Made by a program: the position numbers and the translations under genes. From Streptomyces iconiensis (GTDB taxonomy: Bacteria; Actinomycetota; Actinomycetes; Streptomycetales; Streptomycetaceae), in assembly GCF_028657195.3 (NCBI RefSeq), contig NZ_JANCPR020000037.1, positions 1-64,000 on the forward strand: a DNA stretch of 64,000 nucleotides. The letters run 5' to 3'. Of the stretch, positions 1 to 7,362 are shown piece after piece. Numbering within the stretch: the stretch's first letter is position 1; every line of letters begins with the position of its first letter. The notes below the pieces were generated by a model. The model searched no databases. It was given only the letters and a program-made list of their open reading frames with translations, and had not been told where the DNA came from.

Positions 1-107
1 ACGAGACCCACTCCAAGGCCCTGACGATCGACCCGATCAACATTCCCGTCTCCGACCACTCCACCTCCGACGTCACCGTCGACCCCGTCGGCACCGGCAA
101 GCAGTGA
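1..107 (+). CDS. 3' end of an unidentified protein
   Basis: Only the last 34 codons are inside the window, read in the frame that ends at TGA 105-107. The visible tail contains DPINIPVSD and ends VDPVGTGKQ. It is rich in Ser, Thr, Asp and Val, with no recognisable motif, no membrane segment and no cysteine. Such a composition would suit the end of an extracellular or periplasmic domain, but this is a guess. The reading frame is open from the first base and has typical GC-rich third positions, which is the reason to call it coding. Its product cannot be named from this fragment. Confidence 0.5.
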   Translation, partial: ETHSKALTIDPINIPVSDHSTSDVTVDPVGTGKQ

Positions 108-141
108 ACCCGCGCCGTACACGGGGAGCGGTGATCGGTTC

Positions 142-178
142 ACCGGTGAACCAGCGACCGGTGAACCAGCGACCGGTG
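142..178. repeat. 15-bp tandem repeat, 2.5 copies
   Basis: The unit ACCGGTGAACCAGCG occurs exactly at 142-156 and 157-171, with a partial third copy. It lies in the short gap downstream of the first partial gene and the convergent methyltransferase gene. It is the first of many private short tandem repeats in gaps of this window. Confidence 0.8.
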
Positions 179-267
179 ACAACGGCTCCCGTCGGCAACG
201 GAGCGTCCTCCCGCCCACCAGGGCGGTGCCAGGTTCCGTTCCACAGGCGGGGTTTCGCGCAAAGGGT

Positions 268-1038
268 CTAGCGGGCGCGGTGGGTGCCGGGGGCGTTGAG
301 GGTGCTGGGTGAAGGATGGGTGCCGGGCGCGCGGTGGGCCCGGAAGAGGGTGTGGCCGCCGCCGCCCTCGGGGACGAACTCCTCGTGGTCGACGGTGAGT
401 CCGGCCGAGGTGAGCCAGGTGCGGTAGGTCGCCGCGTCGGCGTGGCTCCACCACATGGGGACCCCGGAGTCGAGCCAGTTGGGGTCGGTGCCCGTGTAGG
501 CCGTGGTGCCGGTGGTGGCCAGGAGGTGGCCGCCAGGACGTAGCCAGTCCGCGATCCGTTCCAGCAGCGCCGGCTGTTCGGCCACGGGAATGTGGATCAG
601 CGCGTAGAGGGTGACGACGGCGTCGAAGGACGCGGCGGGGAAGTCGAGCCGCGTCACGTCCGCACACCGGAACTCCGCCTCGGGCACCAGCTGCTGGGCC
701 CGGCGTACCTGCGTCGCGCTGATGTCGACCCCCGTGACGTGGTGACCCGCGGCGCTGAGGTCGCGGGCGACGGGTACGCCGCTGCCGCACCCGAGATCGA
801 GCACCCGGCACGCGCCACCGTCCGCACGCGCCAGCTTGCCGAGGAGGTCCGCGAGCCAGGGCCCGTACTTGGTCGGGGAACCGAACGAGTCGTCGTAAAC
901 GGCGCCGAGTTGGTCGTAACCGCGACGCACGAGGTCCTTGGAACGGTTCGCGTCCGCGGGGGCCACCGGGGTCACGGGGTCCTTGGAAGCCCCGGGGTCT
1001 GGGGGGTCCGTGGGGGACTGCGCTTCGGTAGCGTCCAT
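268..1038 (-). CDS. class I SAM-dependent methyltransferase
   Basis: A 256-residue protein with the class I (Rossmann) methyltransferase core. Motif I is VLDLGCGSG at about residues 79-87, the acidic end of strand 2 is VTGVDIS, and later strands give CADVTRLDF and LLATTGT. Small-molecule methyltransferases of the type 11/25 group look like this. The substrate is not evident, and the neighbours (a divergent metallophosphoesterase and an unknown gene) do not help. I chose ATG 1038 because TACGGT lies 7 nt upstream, which fits a leaderless transcript. An upstream in-frame ATG at 1080 has no ribosome-binding site. The N-terminal 30 residues are Pro/Asp/Ala-rich and probably disordered. The family call is firm; the specific function is unknown. 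Confidence 0.8.
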   Translation of the reverse strand: MDATEAQSPTDPPDPGASKDPVTPVAPADANRSKDLVRRGYDQLGAVYDDSFGSPTKYGPWLADLLGKLARADGGACRVLDLGCGSGVPVARDLSAAGHHVTGVDISATQVRRAQQLVPEAEFRCADVTRLDFPAASFDAVVTLYALIHIPVAEQPALLERIADWLRPGGHLLATTGTTAYTGTDPNWLDSGVPMWWSHADAATYRTWLTSAGLTVDHEEFVPEGGGGHTLFRAHRAPGTHPSPSTLNAPGTHRAR

Positions 1039-1045
1039 GGGGACG

Positions 1046-1051
1046 ACCGTA
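1046..1051 (-). promoter_or_regulatory. candidate -10 box of a leaderless promoter
   Basis: On the minus strand TACGGT is followed by 7 nt and then the ATG of the methyltransferase. This is the same geometry as TAGGCT before the gene at 5020 and TAGCGT before those at 12670 and 62369. There is no Shine-Dalgarno sequence. A clear -35 box is not visible. Confidence 0.35.
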
Positions 1052-1146
1052 CGTTGTCGTGCTGTGCACCCGTGGGCCATGCGGAGGCGGGACGGCGGTA
1101 ACCGGCGTCGGTGATCTTCACGTTCAGGACAGCTGAGGAGCTATTC

Positions 1147-2199
1147 ATGGAACGTAGGGCATTCATATCGGCGACGGGCGGCACGGTGGCGGCCTCGGCA
1201 GCGGTACTGGGACCGGTGGCCGGCGCGGGGGCGAGCGCCGCGGCTGAGCCGCGGCGCGGGCACGGTAACGGGCATGGTCACGGACATGACCGTGATGTCG
1301 TGCGGTTCAACGTGATCAGCGACATCCAGGGTGACCTGGGCGACTTCGGCCGGGCCCTGGACGACATGGCCGAGACCAACCCCCGCAGCGCGGGCCTCGG
1401 GGTCGCGGGTGACATCACGCCGCGTGGTTACGACTTCGAGTACGCGGCGGTCAGAGCCGAGATCAAGAAGCACAGGCACCCGAAGAAGGTGGCGTGGGCG
1501 ATCGGCAACCACGAGTTCTACGTGCCGAAGTACCGCGACCCGGACACCCTCGCGCAGGAGAGCTGGCCCAACGGCACCACGGAGGACTCGCTCTTCCGCA
1601 GCTTCTACCGCTTCGCCGAGCGGGGCCGGGTGTTCGAGGAGATGTCGTTCGGCGGGGTGCCCGTGCTGCTGCTGGGAACGGAGCGTTACGCGAAGTACCA
1701 CAACCCGAAGCTCTGGGACGAGGTGTGGATCAGCGACAAGCAGTTCGCGTGGCTGGAGGAACGGCTGCGGTACTGGTCACGGCGGCGCAAGCCGGTGATG
1801 GTCCTGACGCACCACCCGTTGCCGAACACGGTGTCCGGCACCCGTAACGACCTGTACAAGGGCGACTATTTGCAGCCCGACCGCCTGCTGGGGCTGCTGG
1901 GCCGGTACCCCGACGTGTTCCTCTTCTCGGGCCACACGCACTGGGACCTGGACCTGTCCGACTGGGTGGTGCGCCGCGTGGTGCCCGACACGGCGAATCT
2001 CGCGGGATTCAACGTCATCAACACCGGCGCGATCCAGACCGGTTTCCGCGACAACGGCAAGGGCGGCGAGACCGCCGTCGAGGGCGCCTTCAACCAGGGC
2101 CTGCAGATCGAGGTGCACCGCGACGCCGTCCTCATCCGCGCCCGCGACTTCGCCCGCCGCCGCTGGATGAAGGAGATCACCGTGCCGCTGTCGCGCTGA
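1147..2199 (+). CDS. exported calcineurin-like metallophosphoesterase
   Basis: 350 residues, beginning MERRAFISATGG, a Tat-like n-region with RR followed by a hydrophobic Ala/Gly stretch, so export is likely. The chain then has a His-rich linker (GHGNGHGHGHD) and the metallophosphoesterase signature in order: DIQGD near residue 60, GDI near 84, GNHEF near 119, THHPL near 221 and SGHTHWD near 262. These supply the Asp, Asn and His ligands of a two-metal site. The start at 1147 has TGAGGAG six bases upstream. The enzyme should hydrolyse phosphomonoesters or diesters outside the membrane, but the substrate cannot be told. It is divergent from the methyltransferase gene and convergent with the PLP enzyme at 2224. 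Confidence 0.85.
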   Translation: MERRAFISATGGTVAASAAVLGPVAGAGASAAAEPRRGHGNGHGHGHDRDVVRFNVISDIQGDLGDFGRALDDMAETNPRSAGLGVAGDITPRGYDFEYAAVRAEIKKHRHPKKVAWAIGNHEFYVPKYRDPDTLAQESWPNGTTEDSLFRSFYRFAERGRVFEEMSFGGVPVLLLGTERYAKYHNPKLWDEVWISDKQFAWLEERLRYWSRRRKPVMVLTHHPLPNTVSGTRNDLYKGDYLQPDRLLGLLGRYPDVFLFSGHTHWDLDLSDWVVRRVVPDTANLAGFNVINTGAIQTGFRDNGKGGETAVEGAFNQGLQIEVHRDAVLIRARDFARRRWMKEITVPLSR

Positions 2200-2223
2200 A
2201 CCGGCGCGTTCCCGGGCCGGCTG

Positions 2224-3672
2224 TCACATGCCGATGCCCGCCGCACGCAGCCTCGGGGCTACCGCCTCCCAGCTCGGGTCCACCGGAACGGGTACGTCCG
2301 CGCCGACGCCCCTGTCCTTGAAGCCGGACGAGGTGGAAACGCACACGACGGGCCCGTCCAGTGCGACCGCGTCTGTGTCCGTGCCTGCGCCTGAGCCTGC
2401 GCCTGTGTCTGGGCCCGGGCCTGTGTCGGCGTCCGGGTCCGGGCCCGGGTCCGCGTGCGGGCCCGCACGGTGGGCCGCTGCCCGGTGGGCCGCGAGGCCC
2501 GCCGCGCCTGAGAGTTCGGCCCACATTCCGTTCGCGGCCAACTCCCGCTGCGCCTCGCGCATGTGCGCGTCGCTGACCAGGAGCGCCGCGCCGCCGCTGT
2601 CGCGTACGGCGAGTACGCCCCGGTAGCCGCCGACCGCGCAGTCGATGCCGTACGCGTCGGTTGCGCCGACATCGACCCGTGCGGCGGGGCGGCCCTGAGC
2701 GAGCGCGGCATGCAGCGGACCGCCCGCGTCCGGTTCGGCGGCGTACATACGGGGGACGCGGTCCGTCAGCCCGAGGCGGCGCAGTTCCGTGAAGCCCTTC
2801 CACACGCCGAACAGCATCTCGCCGTAGCCGGTCGGCACGAACACGGCTGCGGGGACGCCGATTTCCGCGTGGATCTCGTACGCGATCGTCTTGTACCCCT
2901 CGGGTCCGAACGCGTGCCCGGTGTGCGTGCGCGTGAGGTTCGTGACCGGGTGGAAGCCGCACCGTTCGGCGATCATCCGCGCCAACGGCCAGCGCGCCTC
3001 GGCCGGTACGGGCAGTACGACGGCGCCGTAGGCCCGTACGAACGAGGCGACGGCGGGCGGCGAGTCGGCCGAGGCCAGCACCACACAGCGCAGCCCGGCG
3101 CGGGCGGCGAACGCCGCGGCCGAGGCGGCATGGTTGCCGGACGAGGCCACAACCGTTCCCGGCGCACCGACGCGCAGCGCCGCGCTCGCGGTGACCCGGT
3201 TGAGGCGGTCCTTGTGGCTCCATGTCGGGTTGCGGGACTCGTCCTTGACGTAGACGCCGTCCGCGATCTCCACAAGCGGAGTCCGCCCCTCGCCCATACC
3301 GGGCGCCATGAGGGGCGGCAGCAGCGGTGCCCAGTGGTCGATACCGGTCCAGCGGCCAGGCACCGGCGCAGCGAACAGCCGCGGGTCGACCTGGTCGTAC
3401 GCGTAGTCGACCTCGACAGGGAAGGCCACCTCGTCCGTACTCGTACGGGGGCAGCCGGCGGTGAGCGGCGGCCACAGGGGGTAGGTCAACGCGGGGTCAC
3501 CGAGCGAACGTTGAGCCGTGGCGAGGGACGCGGAGTTTCCGGAGCCGGAGCCGGAGCCGGAGCCGGGGCCGGGAGCAGCGGTGACGTTGGGGCTGGTGCC
3601 GGGACCGGTGGTGGGGCACGGGGAGTTCGGGGTGTCGGGTGTGGTGGGGGGCTTGGGTGTCGCGGGGGTCAT
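2224..3672 (-). CDS. threonine-synthase-like PLP enzyme (fold type II)
   Basis: 482 residues. The PLP fold-type II core runs from about residue 120 to the end. VYVKDESRNPTWSHKDR carries the Schiff-base lysine in the SHKDR context typical of threonine synthases and related lyases, SSGNHAAS binds cofactor phosphate, and FVPTGYGEMLFG follows. It is probably a threonine synthase homologue or a beta-replacing/eliminating relative. A housekeeping thrC is not excluded, but the sequence is unusual. Two low-complexity stretches interrupt it: an N-terminal Pro/Ser/Gly run ending SGSGSGSGNS, and a Pro/Asp/Gly/Thr insert before the last 60 residues encoded by a degenerate DNA repeat (2382-2463). The gene starts 11 nt after the kptA stop, so the two are probably cotranscribed. 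Confidence 0.75.
   Translation of the reverse strand: MTPATPKPPTTPDTPNSPCPTTGPGTSPNVTAAPGPGSGSGSGSGNSASLATAQRSLGDPALTYPLWPPLTAGCPRTSTDEVAFPVEVDYAYDQVDPRLFAAPVPGRWTGIDHWAPLLPPLMAPGMGEGRTPLVEIADGVYVKDESRNPTWSHKDRLNRVTASAALRVGAPGTVVASSGNHAASAAAFAARAGLRCVVLASADSPPAVASFVRAYGAVVLPVPAEARWPLARMIAERCGFHPVTNLTRTHTGHAFGPEGYKTIAYEIHAEIGVPAAVFVPTGYGEMLFGVWKGFTELRRLGLTDRVPRMYAAEPDAGGPLHAALAQGRPAARVDVGATDAYGIDCAVGGYRGVLAVRDSGGAALLVSDAHMREAQRELAANGMWAELSGAAGLAAHRAAAHRAGPHADPGPDPDADTGPGPDTGAGSGAGTDTDAVALDGPVVCVSTSSGFKDRGVGADVPVPVDPSWEAVAPRLRAAGIGM
2382..2463. repeat. degenerate hexamer repeat inside the PLP enzyme gene
   Basis: A run of variants of CCTGYG and CCGGGT on the plus strand encodes the Pro/Asp/Gly/Thr-rich insert in the C-terminal part of the PLP enzyme. 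The period is about 6 bp, so the frame is kept. The insert sits in a surface loop position of the fold rather than at a terminus. Confidence 0.65.
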
Positions 3673-3682
3673 GTCAGGGACG

Positions 3683-4231
3683 TTAGTCCGGGAACGTGAG
3701 ATAGCGCGGCGGGACAGCCTCGGCCAGCCAGACCCCGTTCTCGCTGCGCCGGAAGACATGGCCTTCGGTGTGCATGAACCCCGAGGCGACCGTGAGGACG
3801 ACGGCACGGCCGCGACGTGCGCCGACGCGCGTCGCCGTCTCGCGGTCCTGCGACAGATGCACGGCGTGCCGTGCCATCGGAAGCAGTCCCTCCGTGCGAA
3901 TGGCGCCCAGGGTGCGGGCCACGGTGCCGTGGAAGAGCACGGCGGGCGGCGCGAGCGGTGGAAGGTCCAGCTCCACGGGGACGGTGTGCCCCTGGTTCGC
4001 GCGGATGCGGAGGCCGTCCTCGGAGAAGGCGTACCGCTTCTTGTCGTTGCGGGCCACGACCTCTTCCAACTCCTCGCGGGTGAAGCGGAAGTTGTGCGCC
4101 GCGGCTGCCGCGAGCAGTTCGCCGGTGTCCGCCCAGCCCTGCGCGTCGAGGCTCAGCCCGATACGGGCGGGGTCATGGCGTAGATGGCGGGCCAGGTATT
4201 TGGAGATACGGGTGGTTCTTTTCTCGTTCAC
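3683..4231 (-). CDS. kptA: RNA 2'-phosphotransferase (KptA/Tpt1)
   Basis: 182 residues from a GTG start at 4231; no ATG lies close by in frame. The whole KptA/Tpt1 pattern is present: SKYLARHLRHDP and GWADTGEL at the N-terminus, RANQGHT in the middle, LFHGT, then GLLPMARHAVHLS. These hold the Arg and His residues that bind the 2'-phosphate and NAD+. The family transfers an internal RNA 2'-phosphate to NAD+, giving ADP-ribose 1'',2''-cyclic phosphate. In eukaryotes this finishes tRNA splicing; the bacterial substrate is not known. It is followed 11 nt later by the PLP enzyme and probably shares its transcript. Family assignment is strong. Confidence 0.9.
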   Translation of the reverse strand: MNEKRTTRISKYLARHLRHDPARIGLSLDAQGWADTGELLAAAAAHNFRFTREELEEVVARNDKKRYAFSEDGLRIRANQGHTVPVELDLPPLAPPAVLFHGTVARTLGAIRTEGLLPMARHAVHLSQDRETATRVGARRGRAVVLTVASGFMHTEGHVFRRSENGVWLAEAVPPRYLTFPD

Positions 4232-4305
4232 AGCTTTCAGAGTGCCGCGCGGAGTGCCGAGTCCGCACGTCATTTATCCGTTGGCTGGGGTGCTGGGACG
4301 GTTCG

Positions 4306-4410
4306 TCCGGGCTTCATCCGGGCGGCTGTTCGTCCGGGCGGCGGGGGTGGCTGTTCATCGGGGTGGCGGGGGCGACTGTTCGCCGGGGGCGGTGGTTCAG
4401 CCGGGGCGGC
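4306..4410. repeat. degenerate tandem repeat between kptA and the next gene
   Basis: Successive variants of GGCTGTTCRTCSGGGYGGCGG are seen on the plus strand, about 25-30 nt apart, drifting into GGTTCAGCCGGGGCGGC. The array runs into the 3' end of the gene at 4397. Copies are similar but not identical. Confidence 0.6.
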
Positions 4411-4912
4411 GGTTCAGCCACGGTGAGAGGCCGCCGTAGGCCATGGGGACGATCTCCTTGTACGTGCGATCGCCCGGCAGTGCCACGATGAGGCGGCAGA
4501 ACGGCGGGTACCACGTCAGCTTCACGCGGGCCCTGCCGTCGAACACGGCTTCCAGGAACGCGGGAACGGAGTCACGGGGCAGGTCATGGAAGGTCACGCC
4601 ATCCACGGTGATGTGCGCGTCGCCCTCCTCGAAGAGTTGCACCTTGATCTTCGGCGTCGCCGGGACGCCGGAATCGTGTTCCGTCGCCGGAATCTCCACC
4701 AGTGCCTCGTGCGGCAGCGAGCCGTCCTCGTCGATGACGGCGAAGGCGCCGGCCCCGGTGCGTCGCGAGGATTCGTCCGCACCGATCGCGTGCTCCACCG
4801 TCATTTCCAGCCCGTGCCGTTCGGTGATCTCGCACAGTGCGGTGACGGCGGACTCGGTGCTGGGGAGAGAACGCCCAGGGGAGGGCGGCGGCAGCGATGA
4901 TGACTGGTCCAT
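4397..4912 (-). CDS. conserved hypothetical protein
   Basis: 171 residues, acidic, with no signal peptide and no membrane segment. I recognise no catalytic motif. Visible features are a Pro/Ser N-terminus, an alpha/beta-looking central part (ITERHGLEMTVEHAIG, then ALVEIPATEHDSG) and a C-terminal part with KLTWYPPFCRLIVALPGD. ATG 4912 is taken as the start; there is no good ribosome-binding site, so initiation may be leaderless. The gene is divergent from the LLM gene at 5020. The reading frame is well supported by length and codon bias, but the function is unknown. Confidence 0.65.
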   Translation of the reverse strand: MDQSSSLPPPSPGRSLPSTESAVTALCEITERHGLEMTVEHAIGADESSRRTGAGAFAVIDEDGSLPHEALVEIPATEHDSGVPATPKIKVQLFEEGDAHITVDGVTFHDLPRDSVPAFLEAVFDGRARVKLTWYPPFCRLIVALPGDRTYKEIVPMAYGGLSPWLNRRPG

Positions 4913-5006
4913 ACCACCGATGATGCAGCGACCTCCCGGATCCCGCCAGCGCACGGCCGACCGGCAGCCTCAGGGCGCCCGGAAGCCTGCTGGGAGCGGG
5001 CCGGAG

Positions 5007-5012
5007 TAGGCT
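5007..5012 (+). promoter_or_regulatory. leaderless promoter -10 box TAGGCT
   Basis: TAGGCT ends 7 nt before the ATG at 5020, placing the transcription start at or next to the start codon. No Shine-Dalgarno sequence is seen. The -35 region is not close to TTGAC. Confidence 0.5.
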
Positions 5013-5019
5013 CGCTCCC

Positions 5020-5913
5020 ATGCGTCTGAGCACGGTGATTCTGCCCGTCGACCGCTGGGCCGAGGGAGGCAGGGAGGTATGGCAGCACGCTGAGCAACTG
5101 GGCTTTCACGCCGCGTACACGTACGACCATCTGTCCTGGCGCAGCTTCCGTGACGGGCCCTGGTTCGGCGCCGTCCCCACGCTGACCGCCGCCGCGTGCG
5201 CCACCTCGCTGATGCGGCTCGGCACGCTGGTGACCTCACCGAACTTCCGCCACCCGGTCACCCTCGCCAAGGAACTGATCACGCTCGACGATGTGAGCGG
5301 AGGCCGGATCACGCTGGGTATCGGGGCCGGAGGCTCCGGCTTCGACGCCACGGCGCTCGGCCAGGAAGCGTGGACGCGGCGCGAACGTACCGACCGCTTC
5401 GCGGAGTTCGTTCCCCTGCTCGACCGCCTCCTGACCGAGGACACCGTGACGTCCGAGGGCACGTACTACTCCGCGCACGAGGCGCGGAACATCCCTGGCT
5501 GTGTCCAGCGCCCCCGTATCCCGTTCGCCGTCGCCGCCACGGGCCCGCGCGGGCTGCGGCTCGCGGCCCGGCACGGGCAGGCGTGGGTGACGACGGGGGA
5601 CCCGGCGGCCAACGCCTCCGGTGACCCCGCCGCCTCCCATGCGGCGCTCGCCCGCCAGGCGGAGGGGCTGGAGAAGGCGTGCGCCGAGGCCGGGCGCGAC
5701 CCCTCCGCACTCCGGCGTGTCCTCCTCACGGGCTTCACCCCCGACTCCCCGCTCACCTCCCTCGATGCCTTCGTCGACTACGCGGGCCGGCACGCGCAAC
5801 TCGGCTTCGACGAACTCGTCCTGCACTGGCCCATCCCGGACTCCGTCTTCGCGGCCGACCACGACGTGTTCACCCGCATCGCGACGGAGGGGCTCGCTCA
5901 ACTCGCCGGCTGA
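5020..5913 (+). CDS. LLM-class F420/flavin-dependent oxidoreductase
   Basis: 297 residues of the luciferase-like (bacterial luciferase TIM-barrel) family. Evidence is the opening MRLSTVILPVDRWAEGG, AAYTYDHLSWR in strand 2, LGTLVTSPNFRHPVTLAKE, the DDVSGGRITLGIGAGG glycine-rich turn, and RIPFAVAATGPRGLRLAARH, which corresponds to the cofactor-phosphate region. Members use F420 or FMN to oxidise or reduce small organic substrates, and in actinomycetes F420 is common. The substrate cannot be inferred. The gene stands alone, divergent from the hypothetical gene at 4912, and seems to be expressed from a leaderless promoter. Confidence 0.85.
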   Translation: MRLSTVILPVDRWAEGGREVWQHAEQLGFHAAYTYDHLSWRSFRDGPWFGAVPTLTAAACATSLMRLGTLVTSPNFRHPVTLAKELITLDDVSGGRITLGIGAGGSGFDATALGQEAWTRRERTDRFAEFVPLLDRLLTEDTVTSEGTYYSAHEARNIPGCVQRPRIPFAVAATGPRGLRLAARHGQAWVTTGDPAANASGDPAASHAALARQAEGLEKACAEAGRDPSALRRVLLTGFTPDSPLTSLDAFVDYAGRHAQLGFDELVLHWPIPDSVFAADHDVFTRIATEGLAQLAG

Positions 5914-6033
5914 GGCGCGGGCCGAGTCGCGGCCCGGGTTGTGGGCCGGTTGTGGGTGGGATTGTGGGCTGATGTCCGGGGTGAGTCGCGGGCTCAGTCG
6001 CGGAGTTGGCCCCTCCTCTGTGTGCGACGTGTC

Positions 6034-6090
6034 GGGCGATGTGCCTGGCGTCGGGCGATGCGCCCGGCGTCACGCGATGTGCCCGGCGTC
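6034..6090. repeat. 19-bp tandem repeat, 3 copies
   Basis: GGGCGATGTGCCTGGCGTC at 6034-6052 is followed by GGGCGATGCGCCCGGCGTC and ACGCGATGTGCCCGGCGTC. The last copy overlaps the stop codon of the beta-propeller gene. Upstream, at 5937-5975, GTTGTGGG-containing repeats are also present. Confidence 0.75.
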
Positions 6091-7255
6091 AGGCGTATCG
6101 CTCGATGCGGAAGTGTGTGTTCTGCGCGCCGGTGTTGTACGTGTGCCCGACGGACCAGGCGCCGTCCGCCGTACCGGGGATGCGCGTGACATCCCGTACG
6201 TACGCGTCGGCTCCGTCGGCCTCACCGCGTTGGCCCGTCCAGGCCGTGCCGTCCCAGTGGTAGTAGTGGGCCGAGCTGTCGTCCCAGAAGTCCCAGCCGC
6301 CGATGATGCCGGGGCGGCCCTCGCCGTCGCCCGCTATGCAGCTCAACGCGCCTATCTTGAACGGAAGTCCGTCCCCGTCCTCGTAGGCCCACTCCGTCCC
6401 GTCGAAGTGGGCGAGCACCACACCCGGAGGCTTGCCGGGCGGGCCCCCGACGCCGAACGCCGAGCCCACCGCCCAGATGTCGTCGTCAGCGGCCGGCAGC
6501 ACATCGGCGACCGACAGCCGGATGCCCGGGATCGCAGGCACCCTCGTCCACCGCGTACCGTCCCAGCGGCTGACATCCCAGCCCACCGCGTAGACGCTGC
6601 CCGAGGGCGAGAGGCACACGCGCCACGGCGCGGACTGCGTCGTGGCATCGGGGATCGGCGGCGTCCAGGTCCATCTGCGGCCGTCGAAGCGCAGCAGCTT
6701 GGGCGCACCCTCGTGCTGGCCCGAGGCCCACGCCGTGCCGTCGTACTCGGTGGCGACCCAGGTCAGCGTCGTGGCGGGATCGCTGCTCCCCGGGTACGCC
6801 GTCTGCCGCCAGGTGCTGCCGTCCCAGCGCAACAGCCGGTCGGCGCCGTCCTTGTTGTCACCGACGGCCCAGGCGGCGGTGGCCGAACTCCCGCTCACGG
6901 AACGGAGGGCGCCGTTCAGCTTGAGGTGTGCGACATCCGTGTGCGCCCACCCGGAACCGTTCCAGCGCAGCGCGAGCGGCCCGGTCGTCCCATCAGCGAG
7001 CAGTCCCTGTTCGCCCACGGCCCACGCGAGGTCCGCCTTCGCGGCGGACACGGACAGCAGCCGCGAGCCGGGCGCCGCTGCGGGAGCGGGCGACAGCTTC
7101 CAGGCGACCTGCGCGGCTTGGGTGGCCTGTGCGGCTTGGGTGGCTTGTGCGTTACGCGCGTTCTGCGCCGCGGTGCTGGGGGATGCGAGCCCCAGGCCCG
7201 TTGCCGAGGCGGCGGCCGTGGCGGCGACACCGCCGAGGAATGAGCGTCTTCGCAT
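6089..7255 (-). CDS. Tat-exported beta-propeller-like protein
   Basis: 388 residues. The start MRRRSFLGGVAATAAA has a classical Tat twin-arginine motif followed by a hydrophobic Ala stretch, and AGAGGGG lies 8 nt upstream of ATG 7255. After a short Gln/Ala/Thr-rich linker (AQATQAAQATQAAQ) the chain consists of repeated blades of the form LLRWDGSTWRQ, LLRFDGRRWTW, VSRWDGTRWTR, LAHFDGTEWAY and YYHWDGTAWTG, each with an AWAVG or similar preceding strand. Five WDG-type repeats plus weaker ones suggest a six- or seven-bladed propeller. Such secreted proteins bind ligands or carbohydrates; no enzymatic residues are evident. The gene is monocistronic, convergent with the LLM gene. Confidence 0.75.
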   Translation of the reverse strand: MRRRSFLGGVAATAAASATGLGLASPSTAAQNARNAQATQAAQATQAAQVAWKLSPAPAAAPGSRLLSVSAAKADLAWAVGEQGLLADGTTGPLALRWNGSGWAHTDVAHLKLNGALRSVSGSSATAAWAVGDNKDGADRLLRWDGSTWRQTAYPGSSDPATTLTWVATEYDGTAWASGQHEGAPKLLRFDGRRWTWTPPIPDATTQSAPWRVCLSPSGSVYAVGWDVSRWDGTRWTRVPAIPGIRLSVADVLPAADDDIWAVGSAFGVGGPPGKPPGVVLAHFDGTEWAYEDGDGLPFKIGALSCIAGDGEGRPGIIGGWDFWDDSSAHYYHWDGTAWTGQRGEADGADAYVRDVTRIPGTADGAWSVGHTYNTGAQNTHFRIERYA

Positions 7256-7362
7256 GGTGCGATCCCCTCTGTGACGGGTTGAGGGGTACACGCTGATGCG
7301 TGCGACGTTAAGGGGCAATAGACGAACGTGACTGCTTCCACGCTCCTTCCAGCCACAATTTG

